The notes: generated from the sequence alone by a model not told the origin. Shown: positions 11,532-23,119, counted from the stretch's first letter. The stretch is DNA of 64,000 bases from Hemerocallis citrina (GCA_017893485.1 CM030365.1:47300458-47364457); one strand, 5' to 3'. Program-made: numbers and translations.

Positions 11532-12692
11532 TACCCACAGTCTAACATGCAGGTAAATGTCATGCTAAAGATTAAAGAAGATTTGGATGCTTAAAGATTA
11601 TATCAAGCTGTTGTACTTGGATTTAATTGTTGTATTTTACTTCCGCTGTGCAAAAGATAGATGTATTTTGATGTAATCTCTGATGTATGATGAAAAGTTT
11701 TAATTTCCCTGTAAAAGTGTACTAAGAAAGTGAAAAGATCCTGTAGAACATCTCGAATTCAGTGTATTTGGGATTCGGGGCGTTACAGTTAGCTCGTGTA
11801 AACCCTCAATGGACGCAACGAAGATAATCTGTAGGATCTACTTGTAAGAATTTCAATAAAACTTGAATATGATACAATTAACAATTTAAGAGGACTGTGA
11901 CTTGCCTTATAAACGGTGAAAACGGATACCAAGAATAACGGGATACGGATCCCGAAGCAACGAACCCACGAACACAAAAATTCACAAGATAGCACATGCA
12001 ATATACGTACAAAAAAGAACCCAAAAGCAATAATCAGCAACACAGCGAACTCAGCAACAACTGACAGCAACAACTTTACCAATGGCAGCAAGGGGCTTCG
12101 GGGGTGGGGGGGTTTGATGACTGGCTGACGGCATCGCAGGAGGCGCGAACGGCGAGGACAGGGCGGCGCTACAGGGTTGGTCGACGGAAAGGGGGCAGCA
12201 GCGATGGGGAATTGGGGTTTTGGCTGTGGCAGTGCTAAGGGAGGTTGGTTGGGCGGCTGTGTGGGCATCGATGGAAGGGCTCGACGACCAGGGGGGTTGC
12301 CGGAGTAGGTGATCGGAGAAGAAACAGTAGACGGGTTCAAGGGATTTGGGCGGGAGAATTGTGCAGATAAAGAGAAACAGCGAGGAGAGAGAAAAGGAGA
12401 GAGTGAATAAGCAGTTAGGATTTCAATTTGAACAATTTTTAGGGTTTGCAGTAGAATTGTATTTATAGGGTACAATTAGGGTATTGGGTTAGTTATTTAG
12501 GATCCAATAAAAGCGATTTTGGGTCAAGAACAAATGAAATTTGGTTGTAGGGTTCAATAAGAGATAGATCTAAAGTAATAGGGTTCAAATTAAAATACCC
12601 ACAATTAATAGAAGAAAATAGAATCAACAAGAATAGCTCAATCTACAAGAACGAAGAATTTCATGAACAAATTAAAATAAAATAATCAAGAA

Positions 12693-12748
12693 ACAAAAAA
12701 ATAGAGTATTTTATTCAATCACAAAAAAATAGAGTATTTTATTCACTC
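12693..12748. repeat. 28-bp direct repeat, two copies
   Basis: ACAAAAAAATAGAGTATTTT followed by ATTCA occurs twice at 28-bp spacing, at the centre between the two inverted family-B LTRs. It may mark the junction. Confidence 0.8.
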
Positions 12749-12750
12749 AC

Positions 12751-15524
12751 AATTAAAATATTACAAAAGGGGAAAAATGAAAATAGCAGGAACGGTAATT
12801 ACAACAATCCTATTGCAAACCCTAAATTGCACAATTTTGAAATCCTAATTAGCCGCCTATTCTCTCTCCTCCCTATTTCTCACTCAAACCCCTACTCTCT
12901 TCTTCTATGGCGAACTCCGGCGACCCCCTGGACGTCGAGCTCTCCCGTCGATGCCCACACATTAGCCCCATCGAACCCCCGACCTCCCTTGCTCTGATTT
13001 CCGTCGATCGGCCGCCCAACCAGAACCACTGAGCGCCGCCCTGCGTCGATCCCAATCACCTGCGATGCCCTCGACCTCCTGTTGACGTTGAGCCCCGCCG
13101 ATCCCGACCCTTCTTTGTTGCTGCTGTCTCTATTGTTTTTGGTTGCTTGCTGAGTTGCTCTCTGTTTGCTATTGGCTTCTTTATTGCACGTGATTTGCAC
13201 GTGTTATTTTGTGGATTTGTGTGTTCGTGGGTTCGTTGCTTCGGGATTCTCATCCCGTTATTCTTGGTATTCAATTTCATCGTCCATAAGGCAAGTTACT
13301 TTTCCTTTTGAATTGCTATTTGAATCAAATTTAAGAATTTTTATTGAAACTCCGCAAGTTGATCCTAATCATTTATCATATCGTTGTATTGATTATCTTT
13401 CGTTTGATCTATTGAGGGTTTACACGAGCTAACTCCAATATTCTCGACTTCGTACCTCTATTGACTCCAAAGATTGAATCTTTCATGCATCCATGTAGTA
13501 TTTCTTATAGGTTTACTCATATAATCACAATACAATCAATCTATTGTAGAAATAATTGATAGGTTGTATGTTTGATTGATCAATTGATGTTGATTGATGC
13601 TAAATTAGTGTATGTATGTGGTTCTAATTTTATTTATCATGTTATTGCACCCATCATGTTTATTATGATGTTTACCGGCTATTTGAAGTAGAACCCATCA
13701 TATTTAATTAATTTATTTCATGAAAAATATCCAAAAACTTGTATGTTGCTTGCTGGCAGTATTTTGTCTGCTATTTTCGACCGAGTAAATGATCTTAAAA
13801 TGAATAACTTTCTGAATAAGAATTGAAGCCTTATCATTCTAGTTTCTAGAACATCTTCAATTTCTGAATTGTAAGTTGTGTAGCAAAAGTTATGATCGTT
13901 TTAATACAGCAGTGTTTTTATTTTCAAAATTTCAGATTCTTGTAAGTTGGATGTTTAATCTGTCAATAGACTGATCAAATGTTAAAATATTACTTTGAAA
14001 ATTTCCAGATTGTTACTTAACATGTTTAGGAGTCTAATAAATATCTTTTAATGAATTTATTATTGAGTTTTTGCTGATTCTAAAAATATAATAACATGAT
14101 GTCGAATTTTTGCCTGAACATGAAATCTGTAAAGAATGGTGTGTTTGACCTAGCTACTATTGTCGGTTTTTTTAACTTTAAATATGCATTGAATTTGTTA
14201 GGAAGTCTAGTTTCTAGAATTTCTAACGAATTCAGTTTTTGATTTCTGAAACAGCAGGAAATTGTATTTTAGTACAAACCACTCTTGCAGTGCAGAATTT
14301 TATAATCCAAATTTTAATAGATTAATTATTCCTATATTGTAGTATTCCATGAATTAAAGTATGTATGTTGCATTGCATGATCCTAATGAGTTATTGTCAT
14401 CATTCTAATTTGTCCTATTCAATGTTACCATCCTATTGTTCCCCTATTGATACCATTGTTCATCTCATGTCTCAAACTGCATACTGTATTGTTGCATTGA
14501 TAAAATATTTAACAAGCTGGGGTTTATGGGATTGACTTGAGTAGTGAATAATATAGTGATTGTGTCAGCCAATGTTTATCGACTGATTGTGGAGCACTGA
14601 CTACGGCACCCCAATCTTTCGTGTAGTGAACCCGTGAACCCGTGAATCCGTAAATCCGTGAATTAGTGTATCAATGTATAAATATAATGTATCGTGCAAC
14701 AATATTGTTATCGTATCAGTGATTATCGTACCAATACATGATCTATAGAATTCACCACTTAGTCTAAATAAAATTAATTGTATGCATCGAACCTGTAGTA
14801 TAGGATACAGTAGCACGTGCATTAGTTAGGTTGAAATTAGTAGTCTTATGAATTGACACAACATCGACATTGCATATTGTTCATCATTGTTCCTATTGAT
14901 ATCGAATATTGGCTAAGTATTATTGATATTGATCATTGAATATAGTTATCGATTATTGAATCATTGTTTACAACTATTGCATCGATTATCATGACACTGA
15001 TTATTGTTATTGTCCCATGTTATTGACTCCTATTGATCCATTGAATTCTTTGTTATATCATTTTTTCATTGTTCCTTGCTTTCTCTACTTGCTGTCCATG
15101 ACTTGCTCTAAGGATAATTTTTCTTCTCTTTTTAGATAAAGTGTTCACAGGTAATGAAGGAGAATTGCCTGCTAGGAATGGAGAACAAACTTTCTAAAGT
15201 ACTATTGCTTTATAATTGAATGCTATTTCATTGAACTATTGTACTGAAACTTATTACTGATGTGTTTGGGATTTATTACTGTATTGGGCTTATGACCCAG
15301 ATTTTATTATTTGTTTCCAGACGTTGGTTATTGTATTTGGATATTTCATATTGCTTCATTCCAAGTATTATTATTCATGAGATTATTATTATTGCATGTG
15401 CAATTGTTCTTTATTGATTATATTGTTGAGTTGATCGGATAAACAGCTTATGGATGACGTTAGTCATTCACTGCGCCAATGTCATGTACTCTTATTCCAT
15501 ATTTTTGAGAAGCGGGGCATGACA
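12751..15524 (+). mobile_element. Family-B LTR, right copy
   Basis: An LTR-like unit with plus as sense strand, ending GCGGGGCATGACA at 15524. Its CT-rich leader (12855-12905), GC-rich coding-like stretch and AT-rich tail mirror the left copy. It retains the empty site for solo LTR F near 13434-13445. The U3 start is missing or fused with the left copy, and the expected TATA position near 12820 is degenerate. Short open frames here have no recognised domain. Confidence 0.7.
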
Positions 15525-15749
15525 CTCACACTTCTTCACGGGAGGTGCCTCCATCAGTTAATTAGAAAGCTTCTTAATTCCTTATTTTTCTACTGATGCC
15601 GACCATGGACTGACCACCACCTCCTTATAACTTTTTTGTTTAATGAGGATTCATCCGGTTTTTGACATCTTTTACACTTCGCACCTTTGTCCGAATTTTA
15701 AGATGATTATTTTGTTGATCAGACCGTGAGGTACGAGCATTGGAAAAGT

Positions 15750-16291
15750 GGATATCATGAAGAGATCTGAACCCTTTGAGGTCAGTTGCGTCAGGCCAAG
15801 GACAGTATTGTTCATCTTCAGAAGGAAGCAATTGAAAGGGAAGAAGCATTCCGCTATCACATTCGACGGCCGCAAGATGTGGCGCAGGAGATGGCTAGCT
15901 TTAAGGAATATATCCCCGATATCAACTTGGCTCTTGTCAAAGTCGGGGAGGATATGGCTTCTTGCTCAATCGGAGGGCAGTCCTCGGATTTTGTTCTCAA
16001 GTGGATGCTCGGTGTGAAGGACTTGGAGATATATTGGTTGAGGATGAAACTCGGAGTCCTTTCTACTTTTTGGAGTCCTTTCTCAAGGCAGGATCCCTAC
16101 TCGGGGACCCATTCCGAAATGATAATGCCTGGGACGCCCAAAGTGGAGTGGCCGGATCGTCCAGTGTCGCTAGTGTTCGAGGTGGTCTTGATTCTCCTGG
16201 GTTAGGAACCCATCCTTCAGGGACTGATGTACTTAGCATAGGGTCGGGGTTTTTCGAGGGAGACCCCGGGGATCAGGCTCTTGTGCCTTGA
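15750..16291 (+). pseudogene. Antisense accessory gene remnant A in Tat-II (C-terminal part)
   Basis: One frame (15786 on) reads as a helical, charged segment (RQAKDSIVHLQKEAIEREEAF). A second frame (15962-16291) continues as a Gly/Ser-rich tail ending DPGDQALVP-stop. A frameshift must lie near 16000. After the stop comes an AT-rich trailer with a T-rich and an A8 run near 16343, resembling a plant 3' UTR. No known domain is recognised. The strand is opposite to Tat pol. It may be a duplicated or partial copy of the accessory ORF, not the same as remnant B. Confidence 0.5.
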
Positions 16292-16490
16292 ACTTGTAAT
16301 ATGCTATGTAACTTTGCGGTTGTAATCTCTTGTTTCTTGATTAAAAAAAAGAGTTTGTGCACATCTCGATTCATTAGCTACGGATGGTGTTAACTGCTCG
16401 ACACAATGAACCGAGGGGCAGGGTATGAACCATCGGGTAATGAATTCCGTGGAATGACACCTTCATGTGCGGAGTACCTAATGTGCACCA
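16292..16490 (+). other. 3' flank of remnant A
   Basis: Non-coding sequence with a poly(A)-signal-like AT-rich tract (TTGATTAAAAAAAA near 16340), then a transition into the 67-bp array. A similar transition occurs near 22310-22440 after remnant B. Confidence 0.4.
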
Positions 16491-16701
16491 ATGAGGGCTC
16501 GGATCACCATGCTGAGGAGCGAGGTACAAGGCGGGAGCCTTGTTGTGTAGAAATCCTGGAGTGGTTCAGTATACCATGCCGAGGGGCAAGGTACGAGGCG
16601 AGAGCCTCGTTGTGGAGAAATCTGCGAGTGGCTAAGGATACCATGCCGAGGAGCGATATAGGAGGCATGAGCCTCATTGCAGAGAAATCCACGAGTGCCT
16701 C
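16491..16701. repeat. 67-bp tandem array, left part
   Basis: The word GAGTGG/GAGTGC recurs at 16559, 16626 and 16693, a 67-bp period, with internal ATACCATGCCGAGG and GCGAGAGCCTCGTTG. The array is cut by solo LTR B2 and continues at 19907. Confidence 0.85.
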
Positions 16702-19232
16702 TGTCACGCCCTGCATCCCATTATACGGGAATACAGGCACGCAACTGAGGCCCAGCGAATGATATAAGTATGCCAAATCATATCATCCATAAGCTGTACA
16801 ATGCCAGCAAGCTCAACAATATAATAATAATCACATAAATGAGAATAAAATCCAATAACCAAATCTGGGATACAAGAACTTACCAGATAGCTCGAGAATA
16901 TGCAATGTAGTAACAGTTTAACGAGTTCTTGTCAGTAACCCATCACTGTACCTGTATAACATAACTCAAAAGAAATAGGAAAAGTACCTGTTAAACCAAG
17001 CTCTGGGCGACAAGTAGTAGCAAGTAGTGAAGGAAGTAAATGACTATATAACAAGAAAAAAATTGGAACGAAATCGGAGTCAGTAAATAATAAACGATAA
17101 CAAAATTAAAAGTCGTTAATCAATAATACAGTAATCGGGAATCAATGTTCAATAGCCAATATGCAGTATTATTGTCAATATTCAGTGTTCATTTCATGTC
17201 TATAAGCCTTTTATCAATCCTAACTAATGCACGCAATCCTGCATCCCATACCACAGGTTCGGGTGCATACAATCAAGTGAACGTTCTACTATAGTGGTGA
17301 ATTCTACAGAATCATGTACTCGGGTCTTACAATATCAATGACCAATGATGGATGACCGACCGATGACCGATGACGGATGACCAATATACGATGAATCGGG
17401 ATACTATAGTCAGTAATCCACAATCAATCGATGACCAATATGACCGATAACAGTGACCAATATGGGCTGTGACCAATATCCCCCTCTGAGTATACTCTCC
17501 AATATTGTCTACTACTAAGTCGACACTTATTCCGCGGCTTGTTATTATTTTATTAACAATCAGTTATGAACATGCAATCAATATGATCAATGAGAACGGT
17601 GGTATCAATACAACATCAAGGAGATATCAAGGCTGTGCAATACATGAAATATACATCGTACAATTCATTAAATATGGAAAATACTAGTTTATTTGCAAAA
17701 CATAACAATATATAGACTCAGTGTACTACAATTTCTATGTGGAAGGTTTTAAGTTTCTATGTCAGGAACCAGGTCGAAACCTCATTACAAATTCGGGCAA
17801 ATGATAGGACAACAAATTTGAATGTTCAATGGTACGATAAATTTACGGTTCAAGTTTTATATCAATAACCATGGTACGATAAGACGACTATGCATCAATA
17901 CCATGGTACAATAAATACAACAATGGAGTTCAATTAGATATGATATTCAATTCGAATACTACTTGCCGGATTTCAAGATGTGTTTTCTTGAACTAGAAGA
18001 ATAAAAATGAGTTCAAGAGACGCCTGCCTGTTAGATGGTGATCATGAATATAAAAGAATAACGGGACAAGTGTCCCGGCGGCGGCACGTACAAGACACAG
18101 AACGACAACACGTGCACTCAACATACACCGTAATACGTGCAACACACATGAATTACACGTAACAATAGCGACCCATAGCAATATCTAAGTCCCAACCAGC
18201 AAATCCAGCAAACACAAAACCGCAGACAGCAACTTCACAGTAGCAAGAACAAGAAACCACAGAACAGCAAATAGCGATTTCCTCCAATGGCCAAATAGCA
18301 AGTACTCTCCACAAACAGCAAACAGCAACCACTACTCCCGAACAGCAAATGACAGATCCTACACTAAATAGCACACAGCAACAGCGAAGAGAAGCACGGG
18401 TGGTGGATTTTGGTGGCGGTACTGGCATGGAGGGGGCTGCCGCGGTGGTCGACAGAGTTCAGGGATATCAGCAGAGAAAGAGGACGATGACAGCGAGGTG
18501 TCTTCGGGGTTCGGGCACATACGACGAGCAGGGTCGGTGCAAAGCGGCGACTGAGGGAAGGTTGAAGATGACGATGAGGCTTCAAGGAGGTGGTGGGTTT
18601 TAAAGGTGAGGGAGCAGCGACTGGACGAGGGGATCTAGCATCGAGCATTGGTCACTCAGGAAATGAGTTCGAGGAGTGACGGGATGATGGGTGCAGCGGC
18701 GGATTCCGACGAAGTGGAGGACGGTGGTCGAGTTCGAGCAGTTGTTGCGACGAGGAAGGTGGAGCGACGACAGCAATGATGAGGAAAACGGCAGTGGTGG
18801 CTTTGGAAGTAGATGATGGCGGAACCGCAAGGTTGGGGATGGGTTCTTCGATGGAGGACGAGGAAGATGGGTTCGATCCATGAGCGGCAAAGGCATAGTC
18901 TAGAGTGAGCGGATGAAGGAGAAGACTCGACAGTGGGTTAGAGCTCGGGTCGAGGGTGGCTGGACGGAATGGTGGCAGGATGAGGATGGTGACGAGGCTC
19001 GACGAGGAGAGAAGGAGGGGCAATGGCAGGTTGCGGGATGCACAGTGAGGAGCACAGGGAGGCTCGAATGGGATGGGCGAGCGGTTGCTTGACGAAGAAG
19101 ACTACGGGAGGGCTGGTTTGACTGTAATGGAAGGAGGAGTAGTGGCTCGAAGTTAGGTTCTTTGTTTCGTTTCGGAACAGGGGAAGAGACGAGAGAGAGA
19201 AAGATAGGGAGAGAGAAAGAGAGGAGGGGGAG

Positions 19233-19240
19233 TTTATATA
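19233..19240 (-). promoter_or_regulatory. TATA box of LTR B2
   Basis: TATATAAA on the minus strand is followed directly by a C/T-rich leader. It defines the sense strand of family B. Confidence 0.6.
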
Positions 19241-19654
19241 AAATAATAAATATAATATAAATATAACAATGGGTAGTTATGAGATAGTGGGGGTGTGGGG
19301 TTACGGGAATGTGAAGAGTGGGGGAATATGGGGGTTTATGGAGAGATTTGTATACGGATAGTTGAATTTGGTTAGGGTAGGATATTGGGTTAACGGGTTG
19401 GGTATATAAATGTGGGTTTGGGTTAATAGACATGGGCTTTGGGTTTGGGCTTCACAAAATAAAATAATAATTATAGAATGGTTAAAAGATTGGGCTCTAA
19501 AATTATATATTAATAAAAATGTAATTATAATGAATATAAAATTGGGCTTCATGACAAGGAAATCCAATAATTAAATCACAGGGTGGGCTTTAGCATAAAT
19601 CAAATAATCAACTGGAAATTTTATAGAATGAATTAGAATTTTTGGGTTTTTCAA

Positions 19655-19695
<41 letters not shown>
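19655..19695. repeat. (AAT)n microsatellite
   Basis: About 13 uninterrupted AAT units in the U3 part of LTR B2. Confidence 0.95.
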
Positions 19696-19697
<2 letters not shown>

Positions 19698-19906
19698 GTA
19701 GTAAAATAATAATCTAGAGTTAAATAATCAAATAGTTATACATAATAGTGTAGGTTGAAATTCTGGGTTCAAACAAAATAGTCGGGTATTTAAATGAATG
19801 CAAAAAATTTGGGTTTAAAAGAATAGAATAATTTATATGGAAAAATTTAAATACAGGATTACGGAAAAGAAAAGAGAAATCCATATAAACGGAAACGGGG
19901 GTTACA

Positions 19907-20095
19907 GACTCGGAATACTATGTCAATAGGTGAGGTACGAGGCGGGAGCCTTATTGCAGAGTAATCCACGAGTGGCTCGGAATACTATACCGAGGGACAG
20001 GGGTACGATGTGGAAGTCTTGTTGCAGAGAAATACGTTAGTGGCTCGGAATGCCATGCCGAGGGAGGAGGCATGAGGCGCGAGCTGAGTTTCTAT
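19907..20095. repeat. 67-bp tandem array, right part
   Basis: This continues the array left of LTR B2: GTGGCTCGGAATACTA, CCGAGG and GGGAGCC(T)TTGC words recur with about 67-bp spacing in three degenerate copies. Confidence 0.8.
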
Positions 20096-20183
20096 GAAAT
20101 CTCGCATGCATGCTTCACGTGAGTGTCTATGTGAGGTGTGATATCACGTGTTTGTCACAATGATCGATGTGTCTCCTTTCCCT

Positions 20184-20191
20184 TATATATA
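20184..20191 (+). promoter_or_regulatory. TATA box of antisense remnant B
   Basis: TATATATA lies about 30-40 bases before a CT-rich leader (TTCCCATTTTTCTCATTTCC) and about 70 bases before the first coding-like sequence. This suggests the antisense gene had its own promoter. Confidence 0.5.
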
Positions 20192-20249
20192 CTTCCCATT
20201 TTTCTCATTTCCGCTCACTTACCTCACTCTCATCTTCTTCCTTTCGTCT

Positions 20250-21310
20250 CCATTCAGTAAACAATCATTGTATCCGATGAGGTGTTGAAGGCGAGGCGTG
20301 CAGTCTTGAAGGCACATGTGTAGGCACAGAAGCGTCTCCCTACTTCGGAGCCAGAGGATCTCTTGAAGAGAAAGAAGTCTAAAGTTATCGAGGCCCAGAA
20401 GGACAAGGTGACCGAGGTAGTTGTGAAGAAGGAAGTCCTGAAGCCTCCAGCCCCATCCTGAAAGAATTTTGGGGTGATTCCATAACCACCTTTGCCGGTG
20501 AAGGTGTGGGTGCCTTCTTGGTTCGTGACCAAAGCAGACTTATTGGCGGAGTTCCCCAATGCTCTACAAGTGGTTTACCACCTCGCTACTCACCGTGATA
20601 GGGCGGCTTTGAAGAAAGAGTCAGAGGAGGAGAATTACGGTCGTTGGGCACAAGCTTCAATCATGGTGAGGTCCTTTGTTCGCTGTTGACACCTCGCAAT
20701 CTCTGTTCCCTCTTTCATTTAGCTTAAGTGAATTATTGGTTTCTTGAAGGTAGCCTCAATGGGGCCGACTTGAGGTAGAGGCTTGAGATGCTCCTTCGGT
20801 GGGCCTAGCAGAGTGAGGCTGATCAGAAGGAGATCATGGAACAAAATGATCATCTCTGAAAGATAATGATGGAATTGAAGGCGGACCTGACAAAGCAGAA
20901 GAAGGCTCGGGAAGAGCTATCGAAGGAGAAAGAGGAGCTGGCGGGCGAGAGGCTGGCGTGGCAGGCAAAGGAGAGGAAGATGACGAAATAGTATGATGAC
21001 ACCCTAGATCATATCATCTGAAGTCCAGATGAATGATATAATTGTGCCCTCGAGGAATTCAGAGCTAAATACCCAGATCTTGATGTCCGGGGTTTTTCCT
21101 TCGAGGAGAAGGCAAATGAGCCTGCCCAGCCAGTTGGAGGGGAGTCTTCCAGAGGTAGGTTTGGAGACCCATGAACCAATCGACCCATCAATCAGGTCGA
21201 AGAAGTTCGCCCCACTCCTACCTTCGAAAAGGGGTTTTCTTCCAAACAGTGGGTCTAGGATCTTTATCTCCATTTTTGCCTTCCCGCAGACTGGCTATCG
21301 CTCTTGTAAC
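20250..21310 (+). pseudogene. Antisense accessory gene remnant B in Tat-II
   Basis: Coding-like sequence, antisense to Tat pol: a Lys-rich start (EPEDLLKRKKSKVIEAQKDK), a conserved-looking core (WVPSWFVTKADLLAEFPNAL, YHLATHRDRAALKKE), then a strong coiled coil (ELKADLTKQKKAREELSKEK) and an acidic tail (CALEEFRAKYPDLD). A likely intron runs from GTGAGG near 20665 to AG near 20750. At least six stops (for example after KAHV and PPAPS) disable it. I cannot assign a function. Antisense accessory ORFs after pol are known in some Tat elements such as Grande. Its neighbours are the 67-bp arrays. Confidence 0.6.
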
Positions 21311-22480
21311 TTGATCTTTCAAAATGAATACAAATGCATTTGAGAGGAACTCCCTTGTTTCGGTTTTCTTTCCCTTGTGTCAGTTTTTCATGACTCGAAC
21401 TACCTACTCGAGGAGTGAGTGGTTGAGGTCTCTCCCTCGGCGGTGGGGGTCCTACGTCCTCGGGTCCTTGAGATATCATGTGGGTTGGATTACGTCATTC
21501 TTTGTGGAAATTGAGGCGTCTTTGTCTTGAAAGTTGGAATGTTGACTTTTCTTTAGATCTAAAACATTGTTTCATCTTGATCATTGAATGAAGATGGAGG
21601 GCTTAGATCTCATCATGGGGTTTCACAAGCTTTTGGCTCACAAATCTCACACCTTTTCCCTTCTGAATGATCGTTCTCCTGAATAGTCTTCAAGTGAGTG
21701 CCTCAAATGGCAATCCGAAGGTCGAGGAAGTTGAGTGTAGATGCCTCAAGGTCGGGCTGGGGGAGATTCATCTTGTGGTCCGAGCGTTCAACCTAGAGGG
21801 GATCAGAGTCTCGGTGTGGGACTTAGGGGTATTGACTCCGAGATCCAAAATCTGAAATTTTACCCGAGCCCCAAGGTCTGAGGCCAAAATGGACTAGTTC
21901 TCTTGCAAGGAGTCTTAGGTCCATTCAGCTTCCAGGGGGTTCGACATCTCAATGTGAAACTTGGAGGTATTTATCTTTGGTCCCAAGATCTAAGATCGTT
22001 CCACGAGTTCCGAGGGCCGAGTCTGAATGGACTTTCTTTTGCAGAGATCATTGGTCCAATTAGCTCGACATGTACTTCTCGTTCTTGCGAGGTTCTTCTC
22101 GCTTTCTTCCATGATCAGTCAGCCTTCATCACGTCACCAATGCTCATGCACGACACTTCTACCGCATGTTAGTGGTTGGGGAGAACTAGCACTTCGAGAT
22201 ACGAGAGGCTATTTTTATGAGTTTTTAGGCCTATTTTTCTTGTTCGTTTTATGTTTGATTTGCCAAATATGGACTTGCCACCACCCATTTTGTAATTATC
22301 TTTCATTCAATAAAACTATCCTTCTCTTTTAGTCTGAGCATGTTTACTGAATGAGTTTCGTGGTACGGTTCGAACAACCTCATTGGTGTGGTGAGTAAGG
22401 GGCATGGATTGCCTCTCCGTGGGGGCGAGGATTGGGCAGTGACTTTTCGCAAGAAGGACGTGACATTGTGAGAAACTCAC
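21311..22480. other. Tat-II non-coding spacer
   Basis: No domain or intact frame is found. Two related blocks occur near 21700-21870 and 21900-22030 (words such as GAGGCCAAAATGGACT / GGGCCGAGTCTGAATGGACT followed by TTCTTTTGCAG or TTCTCTTGCA), a degenerate repeat of about 160 bases. The part near 22310-22400 resembles 16360-16460. Confidence 0.4.
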
Positions 22481-22864
22481 GAGTGGCCAGAGTACCACGC
22501 CGAGGTGCAAGGTCTGAGGTTTTGTGCCTTGGCGATAAAAACTCGTGTGTGGCCCAAATTACCAAGCTGAAGGGCGAGGTCCGGAGCTTGATGATTTGGC
22601 GAGAAAATCTGACGAGTGTCCTGGAGTACAACGTTGAGGGGCGAGGTCCGGAGCTGTGACTTGGCAAGAAAAAACTCATGTGTGGCCCAGATTACCACCC
22701 CGATGGGCGAGGTTTGAGGCCTGATGACTTGGTGAGAAAATCTCCCGAAGGGCCCAGAATACTACGCCGAGGGGCGAGGTTCGATGCTTGATGACTTGGT
22801 GAGAAAATCTCGCGAGTGGCCCGCCGAAGAGTAAGGTCCACGGATTGATGACTTGGCCAATGTA
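22481..22864. repeat. 66-67-bp tandem array, six copies
   Basis: GAGTGGCC-type starts fall at 22481, 22547, 22614, 22680, 22747 and 22814. The unit shares GCCGAGGGGCGAGGT and TTGGTGAGAAAATCT words with the other arrays at 16491 and 19907, so all derive from one satellite-like unit. Confidence 0.9.
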
Positions 22865-22964
22865 AGAAAATTTGAACTGAAATGAAATTTTATTCATTGG
22901 CTGCTGATAGACAAGCGCTTATTACATTCTGGGCTTTTAGGGCCTCGTTACAAGTATAGACCAC

Positions 22965-23119
22965 TAGGGGCCTTCATGGAACTTCATCAAGTGTTCTGCA
23001 TTCCAAGTTTTCTTGATCACCCCGCCCCTCGGGTCTTCAAATTAGTAAGTCCAGGGGCTACCACACTGGAGACCTAGTATGGCCTTCCCAGTTGGGGGCC
23101 AGCTTTCCCCTCTTGCTCA
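22965..23119 (-). pseudogene. Tat-II integrase C-terminal remnant
   Basis: The segment aligns by eye with 345-500 of Tat-I on the same strand (shared ACTTCATCAAGTG, CGGGTCTTC, CTGGAGACC, CCTTCCCA). It corresponds to the last part of integrase (the NWEGPYRV region). Everything upstream of pol is lost where LTR C1 begins at 23120. Confidence 0.7.

Larger units (their letters stand above)
8337..11787 (+). mobile_element. Solo LTR F (chromovirus-like), 3.45 kb
   Basis: The element starts TGTAATACCCTGA and ends GGGGCGTTACA, with the 5-bp target duplication GTTAG at 8332-8336 and 11788-11792. The uninterrupted site is visible in the right family-B copy at about 13434-13445 (reverse strand GGAGTTAGCTCG), which proves insertion. 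It has a TATA box at 8895, a tRNA-like block near 10000-10240, a direct repeat (GTTGCCTGC, near 10995 and 11127), a 3' hairpin at 11511 and TTCCGCTG plus AAAAGTTTTAA near its end, shared with LTR G. No coding domain is present. Confidence 0.9.
6782..12750 (-). mobile_element. Family-B LTR, left copy (truncated, interrupted by solo LTR F)
   Basis: 6782-8336 plus 11793 to about 12750 form one LTR-like unit whose sense strand is minus: the TATA-like TATAAATA (minus, about 12461-12468) is followed by a CT-rich leader, a GC-rich Pro/Ser-coding stretch and a long AT-rich tail. It is homologous in inverted orientation to 12790-15000. Its distal end was cut by Tat-I at 6782. The 228-codon frame at 11789-12475 is leader sequence without a recognised domain. 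The boundary with the right copy in the centre is not sharp. Confidence 0.7.
16702..19906 (-). mobile_element. Solo LTR B2, 3.2 kb
   Basis: Plus-strand ends are TGTCACGCCCTGC and GGGGGTTACA; the flanks GCCTC (16697-16701) and GACTC (19907-19911) are a 4/5-match target duplication. Sense is minus: TATATAAA at 19240-19233 is followed by a CT-rich leader, then a GC-rich stretch (19100-18400) with Pro/Ser-rich chance frames, then an AT-rich tail with repeated CCAATATGACC-like words (17330-17480). It interrupts the Tat-II tandem array. No coding domain is recognised. Confidence 0.8.
15525..23119 (-). mobile_element. Tat-II: 3' region of a second Tat-like Gypsy element, split by solo LTR B2
   Basis: 15525-16701 and 19907-23119 belong together: the same 67-bp tandem unit runs up to both edges of LTR B2. 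The anchor to Tat is 22965-23119, which matches 345-500 of Tat-I (integrase end, minus strand). To its left lie a tandem array, a gene remnant on the plus strand, another array and a second plus-strand gene remnant. This order (pol end, tandem repeats, antisense ORF) is known in Grande-like Tat elements. Neither LTR is left. Confidence 0.65.

Noticed and set aside
11789..12475. 228-codon Pro/Ser-rich frame on the minus strand
   Set aside because: It lies in the GC-rich leader of a family-B LTR; the other family-B copies carry similar leaders with unrelated frames, and no domain is recognised.
18364..19433. Several overlapping Ser/Pro-rich minus-strand frames
   Set aside because: Leader of solo LTR B2; overlapping frames in all phases indicate composition, not coding.
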